Part shown: positions 1 to 5,928 of the stretch, one piece after another
Layout of the letters: the number at the start of each line of letters is the position of its first letter
Position numbering within the stretch: position 1 is the stretch's first letter
NCBI GenBank assembly: GCA_024464195.1
Contig: JANHAK010000028.1
Coordinates: 1 to 9,881 of the forward strand
From: Methanomassiliicoccales archaeon
Lineage (GTDB): Archaea > Thermoplasmatota > Thermoplasmata > Methanomassiliicoccales > JACIVX01
Length of the DNA: 9,881 bases
Direction of reading: 5' to 3'
Notes under the pieces: model-generated
What the model was told of the DNA's origin: nothing
The model's input: only the letters and a program-made list of their open reading frames with translations
The model's database searches: none
Translations under genes and position numbers: made by a program

Positions 1-45
1 AAACAATTCGTTATTATAAGAAACACCAATTGAGATCCAAACACT

Positions 46-207
46 TTATTCACTTGCCTTTTCTAGAGCTTCGACTATTTTGATGAATTCGCCATCCTGA
101 TTTCTGACAATGGGATTGTATTTCGACTTTCACAGTTTGCAGATCCTCGCTTAGGAACTCATAATGATGGGATCTTCTCGATTTGCCCATTCGTAATAAT
201 CATTCAT
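46..207 (-). pseudogene. Possible decayed small zinc-knuckle protein
   Basis: Reading leftward from ATG at 207, one frame gives 53 codons before a TAA at 46-48, interrupted by an in-frame TAA (151-153) and TGA (130-132). The last 27 codons (129-49) look protein-like, with NPIVRNQDGEFIKIVEALEK. Just before them is ICKL followed by TGA; one base change to a Cys codon would restore a C-x2-C zinc knuckle. A neighbouring frame upstream (about 234-300) also looks protein-like and would need a frameshift to join. A TATA-like box (301-309) and a GGAGGATC sequence (285-292) lie upstream on the same strand. Two stops in 53 codons is about what chance gives, so the case rests on the look of the peptide only. 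Family not recognised. Confidence 0.27.
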
Positions 208-495
208 ATTTGCGTCGTTATGTGTTAGGCAAGTTGCAGAATGTCGATAATGTCGTGCTCTTTATGTTCTCCGCCTCTTTTGTGCGATCCTCCAGATCCC
301 TTATATGAAAAGCGTGTCGTCTCACAATAAAAGCGTACCCAAGCAAGTGTTATTATTGAGGGGTTTATTCTTTAATTAACATTTGCCCTCAAACTAGTTA
401 GGTTGATCAACCGCATCGTATTGATCTTGAATAACATTTTAGCAACGAAATGAGCCAGCTGAGAATTTGCATCGGTTACGAATATCTAGAGATCA

Positions 496-503
496 AGTAT
501 AAA
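496..503 (+). promoter_or_regulatory. TATA box for the DUF5661-like gene
   Basis: The sequence AGTATAAAT lies about 55 bases before the ATG at 555, predicting transcription start near 525 and a leader of about 30 bases that carries the Shine-Dalgarno sequence GAGGTGA (542-548). Confidence 0.45.
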
Positions 504-554
504 TCCAGCAATATGCGTAATATCACATAGTTTGTTATGACGAGGTGAGATCAT

Positions 555-1001
555 ATGGAAATTCCAGAATATGTCTCAGTAAGAGAGGTCAAGGAAATTT
601 GCAAGAAACTAGGAATCAGGGATTGGACGCTTCTAAAAAAGCCCGAGGTCACCGTTGAGGAGGCTGAAAAGATACTAGCTGCGATTGACGCAGCCGGGCT
701 GAAGGTTCCTGTTGAGACTTTCCGCAAGGGATTGGAGGTTGAGCTCGAACATGGAAAACGCTACCAGGAAGCCAACGTGACAAACAACCATCCGATTTTG
801 ACTGGGAAGATCGTTCTGGCACACCTTTTTGAAACGCTCGATTATTATGAGCGGCTTGAAGTGGCGGAGATAGAGGGAGACCTCTTGAAGGCTCTTGTGA
901 ACGAAGATACTGCTAAGGTCGCCTCTCTCTACGAAAAGCTTCTGAAGGCTAAATACGAACTTGCTGAGGCGGAATCAAAGGCACTTTCAGAAAGAAAATG
1001 A
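555..1001 (+). CDS. DUF5661-like small conserved protein
   Basis: A 148-residue soluble, largely helical, charged protein of unknown function. The central stretch, residues 60-100, carries GLEVELEHG, then NVTNNHPILTGKI and AHLFETLDYYERL. This matches my memory of the DUF5661 family, where the E-x-E-H-G and N-x-T-x-x-x-P-x-L-T-G-K-I-x-L-A-H-L patterns are the conserved core. The conserved His, Asn, Asp and Tyr might bind a ligand or metal, but that is inference. The C-terminal third is a predicted amphipathic helix rich in Ala, Glu and Lys. No signal peptide or membrane segment. ATG at 555 is favoured by a strong GAGGTGA (542-548) seven bases upstream. It stands alone: own TATA box, T-run terminator directly after, and no same-strand neighbour. 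Family assignment is from memory, not a search. Confidence 0.8.
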   Translation: MEIPEYVSVREVKEICKKLGIRDWTLLKKPEVTVEEAEKILAAIDAAGLKVPVETFRKGLEVELEHGKRYQEANVTNNHPILTGKIVLAHLFETLDYYERLEVAEIEGDLLKALVNEDTAKVASLYEKLLKAKYELAEAESKALSERK

Positions 1002-1016
1002 ATTGCCAGAGATCTC

Positions 1017-1024
1017 TTTTTTTT
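1017..1024 (+). terminator. T-run terminator after the DUF5661-like gene
   Basis: Eight consecutive T start 16 bases after the stop codon and are followed at once by eight A. The self-complementary AGAGATCTCT just before has no loop, so this is a T-run of the archaeal kind rather than a bacterial hairpin terminator. Confidence 0.6.
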
Positions 1025-1084
1025 AAAAAAAATTCGATCATATACTAATGAAAGATCTTAACAGCCTGAATTTCTGACTAGCCG

Positions 1085-1105
1085 ATGAATCTGATTCATG
1101 AATCA
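1085..1105. repeat. Overlapping palindromes, three 7-base half-sites
   Basis: Three heptamers lie end to end: ATGAATC (1085-1091), TGATTCA (1092-1098) and TGAATCA (1099-1105). The last two form a perfect 14-base palindrome (1092-1105). The first pairs with GATTCAT (1093-1099), giving a second, overlapping inverted repeat around position 1092. It sits between the convergent DUF5661-like gene and tRNA-Ala. Could be a protein-binding site or chance in AT-rich DNA. Confidence 0.4.
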
Positions 1106-1228
1106 CTGGGAAATTGTCACACATCTTTTTAAGGGACTGAAAAACATGACGCGTCTTTCTCTCGATGCGACCTTGCCAGAATGATTATAGAATCGAGGAA
1201 TTTCAAGTTGGTTTCCAAACAAATTTTG

Positions 1229-1233
1229 AAAAA
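1229..1233 (-). terminator. T-run downstream of tRNA-Ala
   Basis: On the minus strand a run of five T lies 13 bases past the tRNA 3' end, a plausible archaeal transcription stop. Confidence 0.4.
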
Positions 1234-1246
1234 CCCGTCATAGTAG

Positions 1247-1339
1247 TGGACCGAGTGGGATTTGAACCCACGGCCTCCGCCTTGCGAAGGCGGCGATCTT
1301 TAGTGGCGCGAAAACGCACATCCACTGATCTATCGGCCC
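1247..1339 (-). tRNA. tRNA-Ala(CGC) with a D-loop intron
   Basis: All four stems pair on the minus strand: acceptor GGGCCGA/TCGGTCC, D stem GATC/GATC, anticodon stem CCGCC/GGCGG and T stem GTGGG/CCCAC. The anticodon loop TTCGCAA puts CGC at 1284-1286, reading GCG alanine codons. The acceptor contains the G3-U70 wobble pair, the known identity element of alanyl-tRNA synthetase, and the discriminator is A. CCA is not encoded. Invariant positions U8, A14, G18, G19, A21, U33, TTC and A58 are present after removal of a 21-nt insertion in the D-loop (1300-1320). The mature RNA is 72 nt before CCA addition. A TATA-like ATTAAAT (1363-1369) sits about 26 bases upstream, fitting transcription from near the mature 5' end. 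Confidence 0.93.
1300..1320 (-). other. Noncanonical tRNA intron (bulge-helix-bulge)
   Basis: The D-arm precursor folds as D stem GATC/GATC, a four-base central helix AGTG/CACT, a 3-nt bulge GAT on the 5' side, a 3-nt bulge AAA on the 3' side, and an inner hairpin GTGCG-TTTT-CGCGC with one G-U pair. This is exactly the strict bulge-helix-bulge substrate of archaeal tRNA-splicing endonuclease EndA. Cutting within the bulges leaves D-loop AGTGGAA, a normal alanine D-loop. The boundary is ambiguous by one base (1300-1320 or 1301-1321) and both give the same mature RNA. The intron lies between positions 20 and 21 (or 19 and 20), not at the usual 37/38. Confidence 0.88.
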
Positions 1340-1362
1340 AGGCACCGATAATGAAATTGGAG

Positions 1363-1369
1363 ATTTAAT
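1363..1369 (-). promoter_or_regulatory. TATA-like box of tRNA-Ala
   Basis: Minus-strand ATTAAAT centred about 26 bases before the tRNA 5' end at 1339, the usual archaeal spacing. Confidence 0.5.
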
Positions 1370-1391
1370 CCTTTTCCCGTTGAGAATTATG

Positions 1392-1397
1392 AAAAAA
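1392..1397 (-). terminator. T-run downstream of purB
   Basis: Six T on the minus strand, about 30 bases past the purB stop and before the tRNA promoter, separating the two transcription units. Confidence 0.5.
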
Positions 1398-1426
1398 CAA
1401 CCAGTGCCAACATCGATTGATCCGTT

Positions 1427-2785
1427 TCAAATCGTTTTACCCAATAGTTTCTCAGCCCTTTTGACGACTTCATCGACAATCTCGGGCGCTTTTCCAAGAT
1501 AATTCTCCGGTGCCATAACTTGATCAAGATCCTTCTCGCTCATAACTGACATGATTTCTTTAGAATTGAGAAGCGCCTTCTTCAGATTCACGCCCTTTTC
1601 ATCAGCCTCTAAACTGCAATTCCTAATCAAAGCATGCGCTTCCTGACGTCCCATTCCACGCCGGACGAGTTCGATCATCACCGCCTCAGCCATGATAAGT
1701 CCATTTCCCTTTTCAAGATTCTCTCGCATCCTATCTTCTCTAACAGAAAGATTTGAAAAGACCTCGATCGTTTTCGCCAAAATATCATCTGTGAGAACGA
1801 GGACGTGTGGCAGAATGAATCGCTCGGCACTTGAATTCGTCAAATCCCTCTCATGCCAGAGAACCATATTTTCAAGTGCGGGCATAACGAAAGATCTAAC
1901 AATCCTTGCCAAACCACAGATGTTTTCCGATGTCACTGGATTCTTCTTCTGAGCCATTGTCGAACTGCCAACCTGTTTCTTAATATCGAATGCCTCGGAG
2001 ACTTCCTGGATTTCCGAGCGCTGCAAGTTCCGCACTTCAGTTGCATAGCGTTCGCAGGAAGTGCAGATCTGAGCCATGAGACAAATCAGTTCAGCATATC
2101 GATCCCTGCAAACAATTTGCGTCGCAGCGTCTTCAGCTTTCAAACCAAGTTCTTCCATAACTTTTTGCTGGATTTCGAGGAACTTCGGACCGAAAGCTGC
2201 GCCCGTTCCTACTGCACCAGACATCTTTCCAACGTAAATCCTTTTTTTGATTTCCTCGAGACGTTCGTAGTGTCTCATCATTTCAGCGGTATAACCAGCA
2301 ATTTTGAAACCAAATGTCATCGGTATAGCAAACTGACCATGAGTTCTTCCGACCATAACTGTCATTCGATGTTTCTTCGCGAGTCTGGCAAAAACCTCGA
2401 CAAGGTCAATAATGTCACGACCGATGATCTCGAGTGCTTCTCTTATCTGAATTGCAGTGGATGTGTCAATAATATCGTTTGACGTGGCACCAAGATGTAC
2501 GTATTTTCCGGCTTCTCCACACTTCTCTGTAAGGGCCTTGACCATTGCCATGATGTCATGTTTCGTCTCTTCCTCAATCTCTTTCACCCGCTCCACCGTT
2601 ACAAATTCGAGTGTCGCTTTCGATGAAATTATCTTTGCGGCAGAATCTGGAATGTTCCCGACAGAAGCATGTGCCCTAGCGAGAGCTGCCTCAACTAGCA
2701 ATTGCGTTCTGAGCTTGTTCTCTTCGCTAAAGATTGCCTTTATCTTTGGACGCCCATAACGGTAATCAAGAGGACAAAGAAGCAT
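1427..2785 (-). CDS. purB: Adenylosuccinate lyase PurB
   Basis: A cytosolic fumarase/aspartase-superfamily lyase that removes fumarate from SAICAR and from adenylosuccinate, so it acts twice in purine synthesis. At 452 residues it has normal length. Visible motifs are the N-terminal CPLDYRYG, the first conserved region GATSNDIIDT (residues 99-108), GRTHGQ with the catalytic-region His (149), the flexible signature loop GSSTMAQKKNP (273-283) with the catalytic Ser, and RDLTNSSAER (313-322). The loop has Ala where most relatives have Pro (MPxK). I chose ATG at 2785, because GAGGGATGATC just upstream resembles the archaeal Shine-Dalgarno and archaeal PurB proteins begin near this point; an in-frame GTG at 2800 would add five residues. 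Transcribed alone, away from the ATPase gene. Confidence 0.95.
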   Translation of the reverse strand: MLLCPLDYRYGRPKIKAIFSEENKLRTQLLVEAALARAHASVGNIPDSAAKIISSKATLEFVTVERVKEIEEETKHDIMAMVKALTEKCGEAGKYVHLGATSNDIIDTSTAIQIREALEIIGRDIIDLVEVFARLAKKHRMTVMVGRTHGQFAIPMTFGFKIAGYTAEMMRHYERLEEIKKRIYVGKMSGAVGTGAAFGPKFLEIQQKVMEELGLKAEDAATQIVCRDRYAELICLMAQICTSCERYATEVRNLQRSEIQEVSEAFDIKKQVGSSTMAQKKNPVTSENICGLARIVRSFVMPALENMVLWHERDLTNSSAERFILPHVLVLTDDILAKTIEVFSNLSVREDRMRENLEKGNGLIMAEAVMIELVRRGMGRQEAHALIRNCSLEADEKGVNLKKALLNSKEIMSVMSEKDLDQVMAPENYLGKAPEIVDEVVKRAEKLLGKTI

Positions 2786-2838
2786 TCGATCATCCCTCAC
2801 TCCGAGTTAATAATTGATCCCATCTTTCTAGCCGTCTC

Positions 2839-2848
2839 ATTTTATATG
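2839..2848 (-). promoter_or_regulatory. TATA box of purB
   Basis: The minus strand reads CATATAAAAT here, about 55 bases before the purB ATG. This predicts transcription start near 2818 and a leader of about 30 bases containing GAGGGATGATC. Confidence 0.5.
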
Positions 2849-2857
2849 AATATATCA

Positions 2858-3040
2858 CTTCAAAATCCATCAATGTAACAACCACCTCATGACATTGAAT
2901 GATCACTATACAAACATTATTGTTCCGTCTTCTATTGATTAGTCACGTGAAGTCATTATGGTGGGGGTTCCAGGATCTTACAAAAGGCCTCCGAGAGCGT
3001 CGATGTCTTGCCTTATTTTTCCGCAGCGGATGGCAAAAAC
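2858..3040. other. Divergent intergenic region
   Basis: Lies between divergent purB and the ATPase gene, 295 bases in all including both promoters. A 37-codon plus-strand frame (2958-3071) exists but has no ribosome binding site or recognisable content. A short inverted repeat CCGC-A-GCGG occurs at 3021-3029. I see no gene here. Confidence 0.4.
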
Positions 3041-3049
3041 CATTAAAAG
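3041..3049 (+). promoter_or_regulatory. TATA-like box of the tandem ATPase gene
   Basis: CATTAAAAG lies about 40 bases before the TTG start, predicting transcription start near 3071 and a leader of only about 10 bases. Confidence 0.4.
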
Positions 3050-3080
3050 TTTGCCTAAGAATATACAATAGGCGTTTGAT

Positions 3081-4682
3081 TTGACAGCGGAAAGTCATGC
3101 TGGAAGGATTCCTGGCGAGATATTGAATTTTCTGCGTAGTGCCGGTGGACACTCATTGATCGTAAAGGGCGAGGCAGGAACGGGGAAGACAACTCTCGCG
3201 CTTCAGATCGTTGAGGAATTGATGGAAGAGCAACCGAACTATTACCTTTCATCGAGAGTCTCGGACGAGGCGCTCTACCGTCAATTTCCATGGCTAAAAG
3301 AGAAATCCAGGAGAGACAGTATTCTTAGAGCAAGCAAAGCTTTTCTCAAGAAAACACGCCCACCGCACGTGAAAGAATCCGAAAGTGTTCCGAAGGACGC
3401 AACGCTTCGAGCAGCAATGGAGCTGCTGAAGGTTCTTGCAAAATCCGAAACTGTCGCAACGGTTGTGCGGTCAGAACTTCAAAAACTTGAGGGGCAAATC
3501 GAATCTGGAGAACTTGGTGAGGAGGAAAGCGGACAATACGGGGCGGAATTTGTTGACGGTTCAATCATTCTTGATCTAGGTGTCCTTCTGCCAGAGCTCG
3601 AGCTCGCATACGATCTTGCTGAGTCAAATCTCCCCAAGAAGACACTCGTGATTATCGATAGTATCGACGGTCTATCCGAGAAATATGGTATCCTTTCAAA
3701 TAGAATCATCAACACACTGCAAAAGGATCTGGTCGATCATTCCAGTACGAACATCATCTATGTGCTCGAAAGTGGTGGAAAAACAAATCTCGATTATTTG
3801 GGAGATGGCGTTGTCGTTCTTAAAAGTGAAGAGAGAAGAGGAAGGAGGGTGAGACATCTTGTCATCGAAAAGCTGAGAGGATCGCGTATCGAAAAATGGC
3901 GGTATCTGTTTACCCTTGCGGATGGAAGAATGAAGACCTTCGAGCACACCCAAGTCACGATACCAGAAGTTATGAAAAAACACACACCTGTCGATGATCC
4001 AGGCGACTCGATGGTATCAACAGGGATCGAAGATTTCGATCGTATCATTGGGGGTTTGCCGAAGGGAGGATTGGTTCTCTTTGAATTTGGGGCAGATATT
4101 CCACAAGAAGTCATAGAATGCATCGAACTCACTGTTGTTGCCGATTTTCTTTCAAAGAAAAGAGGCGTCATGTGGTATCCACTGCATTCCCTCAATTACC
4201 CAACATTGGACAGACAAGTCAATATGTTGGTCGCCAAAGAAAGGATTTCAAAATGTTTGAGGATTCTCGATACGAGTGGGATCGACGCAGGATATCCATT
4301 CGTGAGTGTGATAGAAGGTAATGATGCCTCAAATGATTTCAGATGGGACTCGCTGAGTTACATGCTTTCGGGTGCATCAACGCCGTTCATATCGATTTTC
4401 GGTTATGATGCAATGGAGGCGCAGTATGGAAACGATGTTTTCAAACATACTCACGCTTTTATTGATATCATGAAACGCGAGGGCAACATCGTTCTCGCAG
4501 AAGCGACCGAAATCTCGGCATCATTCCCCGCGCTCGCGCATCAATCCCATCTTCATGTTCAGCTCGAGAGCATTGATGGGACGGTCATGTTCTGCGGCAT
4601 AAAGCCATATACACCATATTTCGGCGTTGAATTCGAAATAACTGAAGGGTTGCCAAAAGTCAAACTCGTACCGATGATCTGA
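3081..4682 (+). CDS. Tandem RAD55/KaiC-like ATPase, GvpD-like
   Basis: A 533-residue cytosolic RecA-superfamily protein with two related domains. Domain 1 (about 8-290) opens with IPGEILNFL and GGHSLIVKG, has Walker A GEAGTGKT (30-37) and a Walker B-like strand LVIIDSID (189-196). The strongly basic stretch ERRGRRVRHL..KLRGSRIEKWR (251-274) is typical of RAD55/KaiC relatives. Domain 2 starts at STGIEDFDRIIGGLPKGGLV (313-332), the usual KaiC-like entry, but the expected P-loop is replaced by FEFGADIPQEV (335-345), lacking GxxxxGKT, so it probably does not bind ATP in the normal way. Length, N-terminus and basic region recall GvpD, the P-loop regulator of haloarchaeal gas vesicle genes, but no gvp gene is visible. 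Start TTG at 3081 is the only usual start after the in-frame TAG at 3069; its ribosome binding site is weak. Two winged-helix genes follow, suggesting a regulatory role. Confidence 0.8.
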   Translation: MTAESHAGRIPGEILNFLRSAGGHSLIVKGEAGTGKTTLALQIVEELMEEQPNYYLSSRVSDEALYRQFPWLKEKSRRDSILRASKAFLKKTRPPHVKESESVPKDATLRAAMELLKVLAKSETVATVVRSELQKLEGQIESGELGEEESGQYGAEFVDGSIILDLGVLLPELELAYDLAESNLPKKTLVIIDSIDGLSEKYGILSNRIINTLQKDLVDHSSTNIIYVLESGGKTNLDYLGDGVVVLKSEERRGRRVRHLVIEKLRGSRIEKWRYLFTLADGRMKTFEHTQVTIPEVMKKHTPVDDPGDSMVSTGIEDFDRIIGGLPKGGLVLFEFGADIPQEVIECIELTVVADFLSKKRGVMWYPLHSLNYPTLDRQVNMLVAKERISKCLRILDTSGIDAGYPFVSVIEGNDASNDFRWDSLSYMLSGASTPFISIFGYDAMEAQYGNDVFKHTHAFIDIMKREGNIVLAEATEISASFPALAHQSHLHVQLESIDGTVMFCGIKPYTPYFGVEFEITEGLPKVKLVPMI

Positions 4683-4685
4683 TCC

Positions 4686-4690
4686 TTTTT
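4686..4690 (+). terminator. T-run after the tandem ATPase gene
   Basis: Five T immediately after the TGA stop, a weak archaeal terminator candidate. Confidence 0.35.
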
Positions 4691-4710
4691 AACTCACATT
4701 TATCGCATTT

Positions 4711-4728
4711 AGTATCATTGTTGATACT
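4711..4728. promoter_or_regulatory. Perfect inverted repeat, candidate operator
   Basis: AGTATCA and TGATACT (7 bases each) flank a 4-base TTGT spacer. The repeat ends two bases before the GGGAATAAAA promoter element (4731-4740) of the winged-helix gene. This is where an activator or autorepressor dimer would be expected to sit next to TBP/TFB. Its binding by the adjacent regulator is inference. Confidence 0.5.
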
Positions 4729-4730
4729 GA

Positions 4731-4740
4731 GGGAATAAAA
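4731..4740 (+). promoter_or_regulatory. TATA box of the first winged-helix gene
   Basis: GGGAATAAAA is a BRE-plus-TATA-like element about 25 bases before ATG 4760, so the mRNA may start at or very near the start codon (leaderless). Confidence 0.5.
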
Positions 4741-4759
4741 TCTTTAAGAACGGCGAGAA

Positions 4760-5128
4760 ATGAAAAACCGTATGGAAGCAGAGGTCAATACAGAAAACAC
4801 CGTGGTAAGGCTCGTCGCTGATGAATACGCGAGCAAGATCTTGCGTACAACCTATGGCCAAGCGCTTTCCGTGCAACAGATCAGCAAGCAGTGTTCGATA
4901 CCGATCGCAGTGGCTTACAGAAGGGTTGGAATGTTGGAAAAGGCAGGATTGCTGCGTTGTGTTCGCCAAGAGGAGGTCTTCCGCGGAAAAAAGGTCAGAT
5001 ACTTCCAGTGTGCCGTCAAGATGGTAAAAGTCATCTTCTGTGATGGGCAATTCTTAGTTGAAGTCGCCTGGCTTCCTGAAGAAGAGCTATTCGGTCAGAC
5101 TCCGATCGCTGAAGGGGCAAAATCTTAG
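4760..5128 (+). CDS. Winged-helix transcriptional regulator, ArsR-like
   Basis: A 122-residue DNA-binding protein. A helical lead-in VRLVADEYASKIL (16-28) is followed by helix-turn-helix LSVQQISKQCSIPIAVAYRR (36-55), GMLEKAGLL (57-65) and a wing-like basic hairpin RGKKVRYFQ (75-83), the order seen in ArsR/MarR-like winged helices. A short C-terminal region of beta character and an acidic tail follow. No metal-binding Cys pattern is obvious, so the ligand is unknown. It resembles the next gene over its whole HTH (IPIA-x2-YRR, AGLL), so the two are tandem paralogues. ATG 4760 is favoured by promoter spacing; M5 (4772) is an alternative. It probably starts from its own promoter with the inverted repeat at 4711. 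The stop TAG is followed by a TGA two codons on. Confidence 0.8.
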   Translation: MKNRMEAEVNTENTVVRLVADEYASKILRTTYGQALSVQQISKQCSIPIAVAYRRVGMLEKAGLLRCVRQEEVFRGKKVRYFQCAVKMVKVIFCDGQFLVEVAWLPEEELFGQTPIAEGAKS

Positions 5129-5159
5129 AATTGATGTGTTGATAATTGCAAATTGTTTC

Positions 5160-5164
5160 TTTTT
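5160..5164 (+). terminator. T-run between the two regulator genes
   Basis: Five T in a TTTC-TTTTT context about 30 bases after the first regulator, ahead of the next TATA box; a weak terminator candidate. Confidence 0.35.
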
Positions 5165-5177
5165 CCGAAGTAAAGAA

Positions 5178-5186
5178 TTTATTTAA
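5178..5186 (+). promoter_or_regulatory. TATA box of the second winged-helix gene
   Basis: TTTATTTAA, centred at 5182, predicts transcription start near 5208. This is just before the Shine-Dalgarno GGAGG (5211-5215) and supports translation starting near 5223 rather than at the GTG 5280. Confidence 0.5.
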
Positions 5187-5222
5187 TGTATTACATTTTT
5201 ATCGTATCGTGGAGGAAGTCTT

Positions 5223-5603
5223 ATCGATCTCCTGAAAACATCTCAACTGCTTACCGATGAGTATGCGATCAAAATACTTGTGGCAACGACGAGAAAGCCC
5301 CGGTCTGCACAAGAGATTTCCCAGAAGTATGGAATACCGATCGCTGCCTGTTACCGGAGAATAAGAGACCTTCAGAGTGCAGGCCTTCTAGAATGCAAAG
5401 AGAGAAAGCTCTCACAACAGGGTAAGCGTATCTCGTATTATCTATCAACACTCAGGAATGCTTACTTATTCTTTGAGAATGGAAAGTTACGAGTGAAATT
5501 TCAACTGAAGACGGGTGAAACAGATCAGTTTAGTGATCAATGGCACGATATTGAATTTAAGCTGGATGAAGAGCAAAAGGACACGGAAGATGAAAAGAAG
5601 TGA
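5223..5603 (+). CDS. Winged-helix regulator with a non-AUG start
   Basis: A tandem paralogue of the preceding regulator. Counting from the codon at 5223, it shows LLTDEYAIKIL (9-19), helix-turn-helix RSAQEISQKYGIPIAACYRR (27-46), LQSAGLL (50-56), a wing around QQGKRISYYLS (65-75) and a Lys/Glu/Asp-rich tail; 126 residues. The frame has no ATG, GTG or TTG between the upstream stop (5184) and GTG 5280, yet the conserved LLTDEYAIKIL precedes that GTG. A strong GGAGG (5211-5215) lies seven bases before an ATC codon at 5223, so AUC (or CTG 5232) may be the real start. Alternatively an ATG has mutated, or the short form from 5280 (107 residues) is made without the first helix. DNA binding is inferred from the fold; the target is unknown. 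Confidence 0.68.
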   Translation: MDLLKTSQLLTDEYAIKILVATTRKPRSAQEISQKYGIPIAACYRRIRDLQSAGLLECKERKLSQQGKRISYYLSTLRNAYLFFENGKLRVKFQLKTGETDQFSDQWHDIEFKLDEEQKDTEDEKK

Positions 5604-5928
5604 ATTAAGGCAATTCTTGATAATTTATATTCTAATCCCAGTAATATACAAGTTAATATTGAATCCACTTGGTGGAATCGCGGTCGCTCCGAATATTGAT
5701 AGAGGGAATTTTAGTGTTATAGAATTAGGATGTTGCGATATGATAAACAAAATCTGTCAAGTCAAAAGAAAATTGATTTTTCCATTCCTATCACTCGAAT
5801 TTCAGAAAAGAATAAAAAAGACATTGAACAACGAGTTCCAGATATTTGCCACGGCGAAAGGATTATAAATGAATGTCATTATGTCCATCCCATCTCACTT
5901 GTGTGCCTGATTGATTGAGTGTGGCTTT
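5604..5928. other. AT-rich gap before the coiled-coil gene
   Basis: About 325 bases more AT-rich than the genes around it. Plus-strand frames run through it (one from ATG 5590, 92 codons; others later), but their codon use is irregular, ribosome binding sites are poor and no family is recognised, so I do not call a gene. It holds a short hairpin CCAC-TTG-GTGG (about 5664-5674) and a TATA box TTATAAAT (5863-5870). Confidence 0.4.
5863..5870 (+). promoter_or_regulatory. TATA box of the coiled-coil gene
   Basis: TTATAAAT predicts transcription start near 5892, about 37 bases before ATG 5929. Confidence 0.5.

Larger units (their letters stand above)
1..554. other. Gene-free leader region, AT-rich
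   Basis: No intact gene of convincing quality is visible on either strand. It contains a possible decayed minus-strand reading frame (46-207, listed separately), a minus-strand TATA-like box (CATATAAG, around 301-309) that could once have served it, a perfect 12-base palindrome GGTTGATCAACC at 401-412, and the promoter of the downstream gene near 496-503. Base composition is more AT-rich than the neighbouring genes. Confidence 0.5.

Noticed and set aside
401..412. Palindrome GGTTGATCAACC as an operator
   Set aside because: It is about 95 bases upstream of the nearest TATA box, with no supporting repeat or conserved context.
1165..1368. 67-codon frame on the plus strand with VGFEPTASALRRR
   Set aside because: This is the antisense translation of the tRNA-Ala gene, a well-known artefact peptide; no ribosome binding site.
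1692..2759. Long plus-strand frames inside purB (209, 100 and 86 codons)
   Set aside because: They lie opposite a clear, full-length enzyme gene and show no protein-like features.
2958..3071. 37-codon frame before the ATPase gene
   Set aside because: No Shine-Dalgarno sequence, overlaps the ATPase promoter and matches no family.
5126..5134. TAG stop of the first regulator as a pyrrolysine codon
   Set aside because: TAG is followed two codons later by TGA, so read-through would add only two residues; an ordinary stop is simpler.
5590..5868. 92-codon frame starting MKRSELRQFLIIYILIPVIY
   Set aside because: It overlaps the end of the second regulator, has irregular codon use in AT-rich DNA and no recognisable family; a small membrane protein cannot be excluded but is not supported.
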